Below, one piece after another: positions 1 through 7,560 of a stretch of 31,621 nucleotides of DNA. The stretch's first letter is position 1. Every line of letters begins with the position of its first letter. The DNA lies in contig DDVC01000098.1 of assembly GCA_002345145.1 (NCBI GenBank), positions 1-31,621 of the forward strand, given 5' to 3'. This DNA comes from Bacteroidetes bacterium UBA2322 (GTDB lineage Bacteria; Bacteroidota; Bacteroidia; Chitinophagales; UBA2359). Made by a program: the position numbers and the translations under genes. The notes beneath the pieces are model-generated. The model ran no database searches. It was given only the letters and a program-made list of their open reading frames with translations, and was not told where the DNA came from.

Positions 1-10
1 GGGTGAATAG

Positions 11-548
11 CTCAATTTATACATCAAACCGAGGCTGCACCCTTTCATAGCCATTACCGGTGAGCTTATTAAATCTGATGTAAGCACTTGGGAAGCCTAT
101 AAGGAGTATCTACAGCGTTTTGATGTAGAAAAAACCTATAGGTTTAGCAACAACAACCTGATGCTGAACACTTTTCAGACTTGTGAGGCAACCCATTTAG
201 ACAGTTGGTTGTTAATGACCCAAATGGCATATTGGTTATTGTATGTTGCCCGAGACGAGATAGAGCAGGTACAGTGTCCACCATGGCAAAAATACCTGAA
301 CAACAATCAATCGGCAAATGCCCCCCCAAAATCAGCAAAGCGGCAAGCGTACACTCACCCCTGCACAGGTTCAAAAGTCTATTGGGACTATTTTTTACAC
401 TTTTGACAAAAGCCTGTTTATGCCAAAAGTGCAAAAAAATGGCAAAGGACGTACCCAAGTCATCAAACTACCCAAATGCCCCAAGTATCCCATTGTAAAA
501 AAGCATAAGAAAAGCCCAAAACAGCGCCCCGAACAACTAAACCGTTAG
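11..548 (+). pseudogene. DDE transposase, C-terminal remnant, frameshifted
   Basis: This is the C-terminal part of an IS transposase. One frame (11 to about 320) reads TWEAYKEYLQRFDVEKTYRF followed by LMLNTFQTCE, which resembles the RFDIEH.FRF...FQTPE region near the end of IS4/IS701-like DDE transposases (the group NCBI labels NF041680, recalled from memory). The coding signal then moves to another frame (318-548) with the typical tail, LTPAQVQKSIGTIFYTF and then a basic, Pro/Lys-rich end. The switch falls at a run of seven C (321-327), so a one-base slip explains it. An in-frame stop at 8-10 also interrupts the upstream part, and the rest of the gene lies outside the window. I infer a dead or decaying insertion sequence. 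Family assignment rests on remembered motifs only. Confidence 0.7.
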
Positions 549-563
549 CCAAAGAACAACATG

Positions 564-623
564 TTAAAAATGATTAGCCCCCAAACCGAGTGCGGGGGCT
601 ATAGGTGCTTGTCCAAAGTCTAA
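564..623 (+). mobile_element. Right terminus of the decayed insertion sequence
   Basis: Just downstream of the transposase remnant, 60 bp match the reverse complement of 19355-19414 at 48 of 60 positions without gaps. The outer end is CCAAAGTCTAA (613-623), which pairs with the TTAGACTTTGG end of the element at 19355. A 7-bp stem, AGCCCCC (576-582) with GGGGGCT (594-600), lies inside and could also act as a transcription stop. The left end is outside the window, so no target duplication can be tested here. Confidence 0.65.
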
Positions 624-647
624 AAGATTATCTCCCGATAAATTTTG

Positions 648-1613
648 TTACAACAAACGGCGGATAATTTCCTCAATGCCAATGCCTTCGGCTTCGGCTT
701 TGTAGTTTTTAACCAACCGGTGGCGGAGGATGTCTTCTACTACTGCCTGCACGTCTTCTCTGTCGGGCGAGTATTTGCCGTGTAGGGCGGCGTGGGCTTT
801 TGCCCCGATAACCAAAAACTGCGAGGCTCTTGGTCCTGCCCCCCACGAAACATATTCGTTAATTTCTTTGGTTGCGAGCGAGGTGCCGGGTCGGGTTTTG
901 CCGGCAAGTTTTACGGCATATTCCAGCACATTATCGGCAATAGGCACTTTGCGCACCAATCTTTGGAAGAAGCGGATTTCTTCGGCGGGGAGTTGTTTTT
1001 TTAGGGTTACCTGCGTGGCGGTGGTGGTGCTTTTTACCACATTTACCTCTTCTTCAAAGGTAGGGTAATCTACCTTTATATTGAGCATAAAGCGGTCGAG
1101 TTGTGCTTCGGGCAGGGGGTAGGTTCCTTCTTGCTCAATGGGGTTTTGGGTGGCAAGCACAAAAAACGGCAGGTCAAGTTTATGCAGGTGTCCGCCAACG
1201 GTAACGGAGCGCTCCTGCATGGCTTCGAGGAGTGCAGATTGGGTTTTGGGTGGGGTACGGTTAATTTCGTCTGCAAGGACTATATTGGCAAAGAGAGGGC
1301 CTCGGGTAAAGCGGAACTGTCGTTGGTCGTCTAAAATTTCGGCTCCGGTAATGTCGGAGGGCATAAGGTCGGGGGTAAACTGAATGCGCTTAAAGGATAG
1401 GTCAAGCACATCGGCAATGGTTTTAACCAAGAGGGTTTTAGCCAATCCGGGCACGCCTACCAGCAGGGCGTGCGCATCGCAAAAAATGCACAGGAGCACT
1501 TTTTTAACTACGTCGTCTTGTCCAATGATAACCTTGCCTACTTCCTGCCTTAAATTTTTAAAGGCAACCGCCATGGCATCTATGGCTTCTACATCTGATT
1601 TATATTGCTGCAT
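648..1613 (-). CDS. MoxR-family AAA+ ATPase
   Basis: MoxR ATPases are cytoplasmic chaperone-like AAA+ proteins that remodel partner proteins, often with VWA-domain or DUF58 proteins. The 321-residue length is normal. Visible motifs are Walker A GVPGLAKT (residues 53-60), Walker B IVLADE (111-116), followed by INRTPPKTQSALLEAM, and sensor 1 ATQNP (154-158) followed by EQEGTYPLPEAQLDRFM, the MoxR signature. The start is ATG at 1613. The partner genes usually found beside moxR in Bacteroidota (DUF58, VWA or BatA-type) are not in this window. The gene now ends 24 bp from an IS terminus, so any downstream partners on this strand have been separated from it or lost, or lie beyond the left edge. Family call is certain; substrate unknown. 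Confidence 0.93.
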   Translation of the reverse strand: MQQYKSDVEAIDAMAVAFKNLRQEVGKVIIGQDDVVKKVLLCIFCDAHALLVGVPGLAKTLLVKTIADVLDLSFKRIQFTPDLMPSDITGAEILDDQRQFRFTRGPLFANIVLADEINRTPPKTQSALLEAMQERSVTVGGHLHKLDLPFFVLATQNPIEQEGTYPLPEAQLDRFMLNIKVDYPTFEEEVNVVKSTTTATQVTLKKQLPAEEIRFFQRLVRKVPIADNVLEYAVKLAGKTRPGTSLATKEINEYVSWGAGPRASQFLVIGAKAHAALHGKYSPDREDVQAVVEDILRHRLVKNYKAEAEGIGIEEIIRRLL

Positions 1614-1758
1614 TGGTTTATTGCTGATTAATGTTGATTTTAGCGTTTTTTGGTTAGGAAGCGGTTAAGAAACAGTAAAATGGTGCGTTTAGTTACTAAT
1701 TGGGTGCAAATTTAGGTTTTTTTATGGTTTGGCGGGCATAAAACGGCAAAGTTTGCAC

Positions 1759-2862
1759 TTATTGGAGTTCAAAATCTGCCTGTGCTTTTTCTTGTCCGTT
1801 AATGATAAGGGCTATTTTATGGTTGCCGGCGTAGTAGCGGCGGGTGGTAATGGGCTTAAACAGGTGGTTTCGGGTTATGGTAATGGTTTCATTGGGCATT
1901 AGGGTTCGTTCGCTTATTTTGAACACTTTGGGTTGCAGGTTGCCGTTGCTTTTTTTGTGGTAAATGGCGTATTCTATGCGGGTGGTGAGGGGTTGCGTAT
2001 AGGTATTGGTAAGGGCAAAAGAAAATTGCAGGTTGTTGCCCATAGCTATTTGTGGTGTATGCAGGGTAAAGCGGGTTAGCGTAATGGGTTGGTGGTTGAG
2101 CTGGTAAAAATGCAGTATTTTGGGGTGTGCCGCTTTTAGGAGGGTTCGGGAGGCGTGTTTTATAATGGCATCGGTTTGTGGGCTAATGCCCTGCCATTGT
2201 TGTATTACCTGCATAAACACATGGGGGTTATCTTTTGAAATATCGTTTAGGTTATTGGCTACGCTTCGGCGCACTATTTCGCAGGGGTCTTGTTTCAGGT
2301 TTTCTAAAATGGGCAGTATGGGTGCGGGGTTAGCTTTTAGGGAAGGTAAAGCCATAGCCCAGGGCAGGCGGGGGCGGCAGCCTTCGGAGGCAAGCCGGCG
2401 CACGGCGTTGTTTTGGTGCTTTGACCATAGGAGCATTTGCTCCATCATTTGGTTAGGATACTGTATAATAAAAGGTCGGACGGCAAACTCGCAACTGGTA
2501 AATTGGGTAATGGTTTCTATGGCAGTTATGGCGCTTTGGTAATTGTTTAACCCATACATTGACACGTATTCGGGAATAAACATGTATTCAAGGCTGTACT
2601 GTGTTAGCCCTGCTTGTTGCAGGTTGTTTACCAATTGGGTTAAAATGGGCGCTGAAAGGTCAAAATCGGGAGGCAATACGGTGTGTAGCGCTTGTGCGGT
2701 GTGGGTCATGCGCTGCTTGAGTTCCATTTGCTCAAAATGGGGGGTAAAAATGCTTTGTATAAACGTTTGCGGGTTGAACTCATGCGCAAGGGTTTGCTGC
2801 AATACGTGTGCAAAATTTTGATAAAAAGTGGGCGAGTAGCGGTCTTTTAATAAGGTACTCAT
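1759..2862 (-). CDS. alkC: AlkC-type DNA alkylation repair glycosylase with C-terminal Ig-like domain
   Basis: AlkC proteins are HEAT-like-repeat DNA glycosylases that remove N3-methylated bases such as 3-methyladenine and 3-methylcytosine. The segment VRRLASEGCRPRLPWA, followed by LPILENLKQDP and VRRSVANNLNDISKDNP, is characteristic of the AlkC/COG4335 group: paired helices carrying VRR motifs that cradle DNA. The last ~95 residues (about 272-367) are beta-rich (ITLTRFTLHTPQIAMGNNL and onward), which fits the Ig-like domain known in one AlkC subgroup. At 367 residues the protein is full length. Start is ATG at 2862. It is separated from the upstream Fe-S protein gene by a strong terminator hairpin, so it is probably transcribed on its own. 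The glycosylase family call is strong; substrate specificity is from family knowledge only. Confidence 0.85.
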   Translation of the reverse strand: MSTLLKDRYSPTFYQNFAHVLQQTLAHEFNPQTFIQSIFTPHFEQMELKQRMTHTAQALHTVLPPDFDLSAPILTQLVNNLQQAGLTQYSLEYMFIPEYVSMYGLNNYQSAITAIETITQFTSCEFAVRPFIIQYPNQMMEQMLLWSKHQNNAVRRLASEGCRPRLPWAMALPSLKANPAPILPILENLKQDPCEIVRRSVANNLNDISKDNPHVFMQVIQQWQGISPQTDAIIKHASRTLLKAAHPKILHFYQLNHQPITLTRFTLHTPQIAMGNNLQFSFALTNTYTQPLTTRIEYAIYHKKSNGNLQPKVFKISERTLMPNETITITRNHLFKPITTRRYYAGNHKIALIINGQEKAQADFELQ

Positions 2863-2910
2863 GGTTATAGAACTATTGGAAACAGGAGGGTAGGGGAAAT
2901 AGACAATACA

Positions 2911-2951
2911 AAAACAGCCCTTGTGTGCATGGGCAAAACAAGGGCTGTTTT
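2911..2951 (-). terminator. Strong hairpin terminator after the Fe-S gene
   Basis: A perfect 14-bp stem, AAAACAGCCCTTGT (2911-2924) with ACAAGGGCTGTTTT (2938-2951), encloses a 13-nt loop. It lies 49 bp past the stop of the minus-strand gene at 3001-3357. T-rich sequence on both sides lets it work in either direction, but no plus-strand gene needs it. Confidence 0.8.
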
Positions 2952-3000
2952 AAAAAATACCCGATACGCGCTTTAATAGGGGCGGCGGTATTTGTATGTT

Positions 3001-3357
3001 TTAAGCCGAAAAAGAAGAGCCGCAGCCGCAGGTAGAAGTGGCATTGGGGTTGTTAAATACAAAACCCCGATTATTGAGGTTATTGGTATAATCTATTTCC
3101 ATGCCCAGCAGGTATAAGCCGTGTGCGCGGTTCATAAATACTCTTATGCCGCTTACTTCAAATTCTTCGTCGCCGTCTTTTTTGGCATCAAAGCCCAATA
3201 CGTATGACAAGCCCGAACAACCGCCGCCATTTACACCTATGCGTAAGCCGTGGTCTTGGGGTATATCTTTTTCGTACATCAGGGTTTTAAGTTCGGTAAT
3301 AGCTCCTTCGGTAATTTTTACAGGGGCTTCGGTGAGGGTGGTGGTATTTTCGTTCAT
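3001..3357 (-). CDS. IscA/HesB/ErpA-type iron-sulfur cluster assembly accessory protein
   Basis: Small A-type carrier protein that receives and hands on Fe-S clusters in the cytoplasm. The family's three cysteines are present: Cys47 in GGGCSGLSY, and Cys110 and Cys112 in the C-terminal CGCG. Length (118 residues) is typical. The N-terminal ~12 residues are a variable extension rich in Thr. No other isc or suf genes are nearby, so it is an isolated carrier gene with its own terminator at 2911-2951 and promoter-like sequences at 3404-3433. Which of the paralogues IscA, SufA or ErpA it corresponds to cannot be told from the sequence alone. Confidence 0.93.
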   Translation of the reverse strand: MNENTTTLTEAPVKITEGAITELKTLMYEKDIPQDHGLRIGVNGGGCSGLSYVLGFDAKKDGDEEFEVSGIRVFMNRAHGLYLLGMEIDYTNNLNNRGFVFNNPNATSTCGCGSSFSA

Positions 3358-3403
3358 GGTAGTGGTAATTTGTGTAGAAAATTACAGGCGTTTTTAACTA
3401 TTG

Positions 3404-3433
3404 CAAAGATAAAACGATTTTGGTGCAAAGTTA
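3404..3433 (-). promoter_or_regulatory. Candidate promoter -7 elements for the Fe-S gene
   Basis: On the minus strand two copies of the Bacteroidota -7 pattern TAnnTTTG occur: TATCTTTG (complement of 3404-3411) and TAACTTTG (complement of 3426-3433). The nearer one would give a leader of about 40 nt. A clear -33 TTTG at ideal spacing is not evident, so this is tentative. Confidence 0.4.
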
Positions 3434-3456
3434 GTTCAAACAAAGGGGATAGGAGA

Positions 3457-3900
3457 TTATTTGTTGTTGAGCAAGAGCAACATGGCTTTTAGTTCCCGAA
3501 TTTCTTGTTCTAATTGTTTTACCCTTTTTTTGAGTTTTTTGTAGTTCTTAAAAGTGGGTACTTGTGGCGTTGTTTGGGAGGATAGGCTGCCCAATGCCTG
3601 CTCGTTTCTGAGTCGGGCAAGTTCAGTTTCGAGTTGTATTTTTTCGAGGGCTTTTTTACCTTCGTCGGGCGGTAGTGGGGCTTGTTGTTGCAGGTTGTTT
3701 ACTAATTTGGTAACGCGTTCTTTGGCTAATTGTTTGAGCAGCTCCATACCGGCATCGGCAATGGCGCGCAGCAGGGGGTCATCGGTAAAATTGGGCGGCG
3801 GGGTTTGGTTGTTTTCGGTGGGGGGCGGGTTAAGCGTTGATTTTTGGGTTTGCTCTTGGGGGGTGGTAATTTCTACAAAGAGGGGATTTTGATTTTCCAT
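3457..3900 (-). CDS. Hypothetical proline-rich / coiled-coil protein
   Basis: I do not recognise this 147-residue protein. The first ~40 residues are Pro/Thr/Gln rich and probably disordered (NPPPTENNQTPPPNF). The middle is amphipathic helix (LLKQLAKERVTKLVNNLQQQ). The last ~35 residues are a Lys/Leu/Glu heptad pattern ending KLKKRVKQLEQEIRELKAML, so an oligomerising coiled coil is likely. There is no signal peptide or membrane segment. I chose the ATG at 3900 over an in-frame ATG at 3960 because the longer form would overlap the end of the metH gene by 20 nt and adds residues with no family character. It lies 40 bp downstream of metH on the same strand and may be co-transcribed. Confidence 0.65.
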   Translation of the reverse strand: MENQNPLFVEITTPQEQTQKSTLNPPPTENNQTPPPNFTDDPLLRAIADAGMELLKQLAKERVTKLVNNLQQQAPLPPDEGKKALEKIQLETELARLRNEQALGSLSSQTTPQVPTFKNYKKLKKRVKQLEQEIRELKAMLLLLNNK

Positions 3901-3940
3901 GGTATTTTGGTTTTTTGAGTAAATGGATAAAGGTATTAGC

Positions 3941-4969
3941 TTAAAATACGGATTCCACAATAGGAAGCCGGCGTGGGGTTATATGCTGCACATGCTGCAC
4001 AATATGGGCAATGTGGCTGGGGGTGGTTCCGCAGCAGCCGCCCACTATATTTACCAAGCCACTGGCGGCAAATTCTTCTATAATAAGGCACATTTCGTGT
4101 GGGGTTTGGTCATATCCGCCAAAGGCATTGGGCAAACCGGCATTGGGGTAGCAACTGGTATAGCAGGCGGCAATATGGCTCAGCTCGGCAAGATAGGGGC
4201 GCATTTCGGCAGCGCCCAGGGCGCAGTTTAACCCTATGCTAAACAGGGGCACATGGCTTACCGAGTTGTAAAACGCTTCCACGGTTTGCCCGCTAAGGGT
4301 GCGCCCGCTTTGGTCAGTAATGGTAAAAGAAACCATAATGGGTAGTTGTTTACCGGTATCTTCAAACAAATCCATAATGGCATAAAGTGCAGCCTTGCAG
4401 TTGAGGGTATCAAAAACGGTTTCTACCAGCAGGGCATCAGCGCCGCCGTCCATTAGTCCTTTGGCTTGCTCATAGTAAGCAAGGCGCATTTGGTCAAAAG
4501 TAACGGCTCGGTAGCCGGGTTGGTTCACATCGGGCGAAATGGAGCAGGTTTGGTTGGTGGGTCCTATTGCACCGGCTACAAATCGGGGTTTATGGGGGTT
4601 TTGTTGGGTAAATTCATCGGCAGCAAGGCGGGCTATTTGGGCGGCAGCCACATTTAGCTCATACACTATGTGCTGAAGGTGGTAGTCGGCTTGCGAAATA
4701 GTGGTGCTGTTAAAGGTGTTGGTTTCAATAATATCAGCGCCGGCGCTGAGGTAAGCCTTGTGAATTTCGGCTATAATGTGCGGCTGCGTAAGGCAAAGCA
4801 AATCGTTGTTGCCCTTTAAATCGTGGGTATGTGCGGCAAACCGGCTGCCTCTAAAATCGGCTTCGGTAAGATTGTAGCGCTGTATCATGGTGCCCATAGC
4901 GCCGTCTATTACCAAAATGCGGTTTTGTATAGCCTTGTGCAATAATTGAGTTTGGTTAAAGGTGGACAT
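3941..4969 (-). CDS. metH: Homocysteine S-methyltransferase module of methionine synthase (MetH N-terminal part)
   Basis: Corresponds to the first domain of cobalamin-dependent methionine synthase, which holds homocysteine and moves a methyl group from methylcobalamin to it. The start region ILVIDGAMGTMIQ (residues 18-30) is typical. The zinc ligands are Cys249 (in GLNCALG) and Cys312-Cys313 (in GGCCGTTP), matching Cys247/310/311 of the E. coli enzyme. The protein stops at residue 342, where the full enzyme (~1,200 residues) would continue into folate, cobalamin and reactivation domains; the next gene downstream is unrelated. Many Bacteroidota encode MetH in two pieces, and the partner is not in this window. 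The ATG (4967-4969) sits directly against a 13-copy heptamer repeat. Confidence 0.9.
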   Translation of the reverse strand: MSTFNQTQLLHKAIQNRILVIDGAMGTMIQRYNLTEADFRGSRFAAHTHDLKGNNDLLCLTQPHIIAEIHKAYLSAGADIIETNTFNSTTISQADYHLQHIVYELNVAAAQIARLAADEFTQQNPHKPRFVAGAIGPTNQTCSISPDVNQPGYRAVTFDQMRLAYYEQAKGLMDGGADALLVETVFDTLNCKAALYAIMDLFEDTGKQLPIMVSFTITDQSGRTLSGQTVEAFYNSVSHVPLFSIGLNCALGAAEMRPYLAELSHIAACYTSCYPNAGLPNAFGGYDQTPHEMCLIIEEFAASGLVNIVGGCCGTTPSHIAHIVQHVQHITPRRLPIVESVF

Positions 4970-4970
4970 G

Positions 4971-5061
4971 AGTTATGAGTTATGAGTTATGAGTTAGGAG
5001 TTAGGAGTTAGGAGTTAGGAGTTAGGAGTTAGGAGTTAGGAGTTATGAGTTATGAGTTAGG
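4971..5061. repeat. Heptamer tandem repeat, 13 copies
   Basis: Thirteen uninterrupted 7-bp units: three AGTTATG, seven AGTTAGG, two AGTTATG and one AGTTAGG. The array begins one base from the metH start codon (minus strand) and ends 22 bp from the stop of the phosphatase gene, filling almost the whole gap and therefore the place where a metH promoter or ribosome-loading region would sit. The same unit recurs at 31537-31620 beside mutL and in degenerate form at 27502-27536. Confidence 0.95.
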
Positions 5062-5082
5062 AGAGTTGAATGGTGTAAGTAC

Positions 5083-5844
5083 TCATAACGCTATATTTAC
5101 TTCTACCACAAATGCCGAAAAATTATCGTTACTGTGTTGGAGGCATTGGCGGTAAAGTTCCTTGGTTTTAGCGGCAATATCGGTTTGGGGTTTGGTTAGT
5201 AGTTGTAGTAGTTGGTCGTTGGTAAAGGATTCATTTACCCCGTCTGAGCATAGCAAAATAATATCGTTGTGGAGCAGTTGTACGGTTTGGATATGGGCGG
5301 GAGCTATGTTTTCATCGGGTTCATAGGGGCGTATAACGCGGGTAAGTTGCTTTTGGAGGCGACTGTTTTCGCTTACGGGCAATCCTTGTTTCAGGTAGGC
5401 ATTATAGAGGTTGTGGTCTTGGGTTTGGTAGTAAATTTGTTGGTTTCTGAACAGGTAAATGCGGCTGTCGCCCAAATGATACAAATGAGCCTGTGCAGTT
5501 TGGGGGTTTATGTAGCAGGCGGCTAAGGTAGTATAAAGTCCGGTAGCAAACATGTTTTCTTGTTTGTAGGTGTGCAAGGCAGCAATGGCATGTTCAATGG
5601 CGGTTTCAATGTGGGGTTGGCGCTGTTGGGTAAGGCAGGTTTTAAGGTAATGGTAAACAGTTTGTGCGGTAATGCGGCTGGCTTCGTGTCCGTAGGGTTT
5701 ACCGCCCACCCCGTCGCACAATACAAAAGCATATTCGTTGTGCAGCGCCTCGTTAGGATTGGGCGTTGTGGGGCAAATAGCATCTTCATTTCGGGGGCGT
5801 TTACCAATATGGGTAAAAGATGTGTAGTGGGTGTGCATAAACAA
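5083..5844 (-). CDS. PP2C-family serine/threonine protein phosphatase
   Basis: Metal-dependent phosphatase that removes phosphate from Ser/Thr, usually opposing a Hanks-type kinase. All core PP2C motifs are visible: RPRNEDA (residues 16-22), DGVGG (44-48), GDSR (125-128), SDGV (200-203) and DNFSA (240-244). The Asp residues in these motifs bind the two metal ions. It is a stand-alone 253-residue catalytic domain with no membrane segment or sensor domain. No Ser/Thr kinase gene lies nearby. The start is ATG at 5844, with an alternative ATG two codons later. The zinc-ribbon membrane protein gene is upstream on the same strand, 77 bp away, so the two may be co-expressed. Confidence 0.92.
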   Translation of the reverse strand: MFMHTHYTSFTHIGKRPRNEDAICPTTPNPNEALHNEYAFVLCDGVGGKPYGHEASRITAQTVYHYLKTCLTQQRQPHIETAIEHAIAALHTYKQENMFATGLYTTLAACYINPQTAQAHLYHLGDSRIYLFRNQQIYYQTQDHNLYNAYLKQGLPVSENSRLQKQLTRVIRPYEPDENIAPAHIQTVQLLHNDIILLCSDGVNESFTNDQLLQLLTKPQTDIAAKTKELYRQCLQHSNDNFSAFVVEVNIAL

Positions 5845-5921
5845 AAAGGCGGTTGCATTAAAATTGAGTAAATTGCCGGTTGGGTAGCCAAGAACTTAAC
5901 TACGCAATTGCGAGCCACAGG

Positions 5922-6626
5922 TTAAAACAACTCGCCCTCTACCCTAACATCTTTTATGCGCAGGTACTGCTCAATTTGCTGTTCAATATACTGAGCCTGA
6001 ACCGCTTTTTTTAACCCGTGCATGAGCCGTATTTCTTCGCCGCTGTGGGTAATGAGTTTTACCTCATAAGCATGTTGGGGCCGGTTATTTACTTTGCCTG
6101 CTTCGTACTGGCTACAAAATAGTTGTTTTATACTTGTGCTGTCTATTTCTCTGTTTTTGTAAAGTGGCACCCATACCGGCTGGTGCGTAATGGCTAAGCG
6201 CTGCCCGGTAACACTTATTTGGGTGGTATTTAGCCACTGCGCTATTAAATAGTAACTAAGTCCAATAGCAACACTTAGGTGAATGCTTATAAACAGCAAA
6301 ATTATCCACGTGCCGGTAGCTATGGCTATAATTACAAAAAGCAGCACCACACTGTTCCATATAGCGGCAAATAAGAGCAAAAACTTGTTAAAGGCGTTGC
6401 TCCACTTTATATATAGTGTAAGCTCGTGGGTAAGTTTTAAAATGTCTATACCTTCGGGCAGTTCAATGTTTAGCGGGGGTTTAGTTGTTTCTTCGTTTCG
6501 GGGCAGTAATTGGTCAAAACTAAAAACACAACCGCACATATCGCACTTGGCAATTGCTTTTTCAATGTTGATATTAGCAGCGGCAATGGGCGCACCGCAC
6601 TGTTGGCAGGCAAGTTTTAAAATCAT
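5922..6626 (-). CDS. Zinc-ribbon, two-transmembrane protein of unknown function
   Basis: I do not recognise a named family. The N-terminus carries a probable zinc ribbon with Cys7/Cys10 (CQQC) and Cys28/Cys31 (CDMC). A linker follows, then two adjacent hydrophobic helices at about residues 82-104 and 107-131 (FLLLFAAIWNSVVLLFVIIA, then a second stretch ending YYLIAQWL). The C-terminal ~95 residues are a soluble beta-rich domain (QISVTGQRLAITHQP onward, with EIRLMHGLKKAVQAQYIEQQ), suggestive of a PH-like membrane-associated fold. The layout implies both ends face the same side of the membrane. It is encoded upstream of the PP2C phosphatase on the same strand; whether the two work together is speculation. 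Confidence 0.7.
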   Translation of the reverse strand: MILKLACQQCGAPIAAANINIEKAIAKCDMCGCVFSFDQLLPRNEETTKPPLNIELPEGIDILKLTHELTLYIKWSNAFNKFLLLFAAIWNSVVLLFVIIAIATGTWIILLFISIHLSVAIGLSYYLIAQWLNTTQISVTGQRLAITHQPVWVPLYKNREIDSTSIKQLFCSQYEAGKVNNRPQHAYEVKLITHSGEEIRLMHGLKKAVQAQYIEQQIEQYLRIKDVRVEGELF

Positions 6627-6673
6627 ACTTTTACCGCTTTTGGAGGTGAGTAAAGTAAAAACGGCACAATATA

Positions 6674-7516
6674 CTACATAAGTTTGTTACCTACAAATAT
6701 GCGTTCATCAGCAATGAGCGATAATTTTTGCACATTTTCTATACCTACCGCTTCTTTTGCGGTAAGCACGGTTACGGAAAAGCCTGCTCTATTGAGCCGA
6801 GTTACATAATCTTGCCCATAAATGCGCACATGGTCAAACTGCCCGAAGTGCGTTTCACGGTCGGCAGGGTGGGTAATATGGGGGTTTTCATAAGTATGTG
6901 GTAACCCTTGTGCATAAGGCACTTGCAATATAGCCCAGCCGTTGGGTTTAAGCACGCGGTACAGTTCAGACATAGCTTGGGCATCATCGGGAATATGCTC
7001 CAGCACGTGGTTGCACAAAATGGCATCAAAGGTGGCATCGGGATAAAGAATGGCGGTAATATCCATTTGCACATCGGCAGCGCCCGGGTTTAAATCGGCA
7101 TTCAGGTAATGCAGGTAAGGCAATTTTTGGAGTAGTTTTTTCAATTGTGGCTCGGGCGCTACGTGTAGCACATGTAGTGGCGGCTGTTGTGGGGTAAACA
7201 TTTTAGTATATTGCTGCAAATAGAGCAACAATAACCGCTCGCGGTCTTTGGAGCCGCAGGCGGGGCAGAGGCAGTTAGTGCGGTAGCCTCCCCCTATAAC
7301 CCCGTATTGATGCAGTACGGCAGCGTTTGCTCCATCGGGCAAGAAACGGTTAAAGCGCCCATTGCAAAAAGGGCAAAAATAGGTTGTTCCTTTATGAATT
7401 TGAGCAAAAAAATGGTGAGAAACCCTAATTCCCTGCACCCGCAAAGCATGGTATAACCGCACTGCACCCATAGGCAGGTACTGTTTTAGGTGTTCTTTCA
7501 GTTTTCGGGATACCAT
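6674..7516 (-). CDS. SAM-dependent methyltransferase with N-terminal zinc finger
   Basis: Class I SAM methyltransferase. The N-terminal part holds two paired-cysteine knuckles, YFCPFC (Cys48, Cys51) and LCPACGS (Cys84, Cys87), a probable structural zinc site. The Rossmann domain starts at LHVAPEP (motif I), followed by DLNPG (acidic loop), DAILCNHVLEHIPDD (motif IV region) and MSELYRVLKPNGWAILQVP (post-IV). This architecture is common among methyltransferases encoded in surface-polysaccharide loci, but here the neighbours are not sugar genes, so the acceptor is unknown. Length 280 residues; start ATG at 7516. The gene is 47 bp from the zinc-ribbon membrane protein downstream. Confidence 0.85.
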   Translation of the reverse strand: MVSRKLKEHLKQYLPMGAVRLYHALRVQGIRVSHHFFAQIHKGTTYFCPFCNGRFNRFLPDGANAAVLHQYGVIGGGYRTNCLCPACGSKDRERLLLLYLQQYTKMFTPQQPPLHVLHVAPEPQLKKLLQKLPYLHYLNADLNPGAADVQMDITAILYPDATFDAILCNHVLEHIPDDAQAMSELYRVLKPNGWAILQVPYAQGLPHTYENPHITHPADRETHFGQFDHVRIYGQDYVTRLNRAGFSVTVLTAKEAVGIENVQKLSLIADERIFVGNKLM

Positions 7517-7560
7517 AACTCTTGGCAGCAGGAGGTATAAGTAAAAAAAATACCGCTATC

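Noticed and set aside
3901..3960. Longer N-terminus for the coiled-coil protein starting at 3960
   Set aside because: Overlaps the metH gene end and adds residues with no family character; the ATG at 3900 is preferred.
4971..5061. Possible CRISPR array
   Set aside because: Units are 7 bp and contiguous with no spacers, so this is a simple tandem repeat.
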